Source: Oscillatoria sp. FACHB-1407 | Lineage (GTDB): Bacteria > Cyanobacteriota > Cyanobacteriia > Elainellales > Elainellaceae | Direction of reading: 5' to 3' | DNA: 64,000 nucleotides | Assembly (NCBI RefSeq): GCF_014697545.1 | Contig: NZ_JACJSA010000016.1 | Location: forward strand, 115,981-179,980 | Shown here: positions 63,975-64,000 of the stretch, piece after piece | How positions within the stretch are numbered: position 1 is the stretch's first letter | How the letters are laid out: the number at the start of each line of letters is the position of its first letter | Notes under the pieces: model-generated | The model's input: only the letters and a program-made list of their open reading frames with translations | Database searches by the model: none | Told to the model about the DNA's origin: nothing | Made by a program: the position numbers and the translations under genes

Positions 63975-64000
63975 AGTTCACATCATTATATAGCTTTCTA

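Noticed and set aside
1..64000. tRNA, rRNA, riboswitch or transposase genes
   Set aside because: None recognised by eye in the intergenic regions; short tRNA-like folds were not scored computationally.

Overview
The window looks like a filamentous or otherwise large-genome cyanobacterium. The octamer GCGATCGC (HIP1) and its core occur throughout, there is a DesC-type acyl-lipid desaturase, a Ycf66-like protein, a cyanobacterial/plant-type sugar kinase, a CHAT peptidase and PPC-calpain protein, and families of short tandem heptamer repeats typical of such genomes. No rRNA, tRNA, insertion sequence or CRISPR array was recognised.

Positions 1-23.7 kb form a dense accessory (defence-type) island, almost entirely on the minus strand. 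In transcription order it starts with an overlapping four-gene set: HTH/degenerate STAND-like regulator, MoxR AAA+ ATPase, vWA protein, and a large P-loop GTPase with an N-terminal region of the type seen in cyanobacterial MoxR-vWA 'ternary' conflict systems. After a 372-bp spacer comes NurA nuclease, HerA translocase, a 701-aa restriction-like protein, a UvrD/Rep-like helicase and a sacsin-type HSP90-fold ATPase that runs off the left edge. Between herA and the 701-aa gene sits a 1111-aa LysM/LGFP-like/CHAP protein, flanked on both sides by near-identical copies of the last ~543 bp of herA. The cargo therefore appears to have been inserted with regeneration of an intact herA end.

A second minus-strand unit (23.55-19.07 kb) holds two small proteins (one HTH), a DUF262-HNH (GmrSD-like) nuclease, a DUF6745-like protein and an uncharacterised protein with an RARLTPKPWR motif. 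It is bounded by a perfect 14-bp hairpin at one end and, at the other, by operator-like repeats next to a divergent ribbon-helix-helix gene. At 25-26.7 kb are an intact Dam-type adenine methylase and a 5'-truncated relative.

From 27 kb on the content is mostly ordinary chromosome: desC with a divergent TetR-family gene that carries a C-terminal tyrosine-recombinase-like domain; a PPC-calpain protein; a STAS protein; an SGNH hydrolase; dienelactone hydrolase; a GntR regulator; a CorC/HlyC-type membrane protein with an SDH-type serine protease; an RND efflux pair; WD40 and CHAT proteins; ArsR; a metallophosphoesterase; a pentapeptide/HhH membrane protein with a Ycf66-like partner; a quinone-oxidoreductase-like MDR; a HEPN-like protein; PcrA; a D-ribulokinase-like FGGY kinase; and an S1-domain protein.

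The intergenic DNA of 26-64 kb is unusually repeat-laden. It holds heptamer arrays related to TCAATGG and GGATGAA, a 21-bp tandem array, small terminal-inverted-repeat elements, and at least two families of GC-rich double-hairpin elements. All functional statements come from reading motifs by eye; no database search was run.
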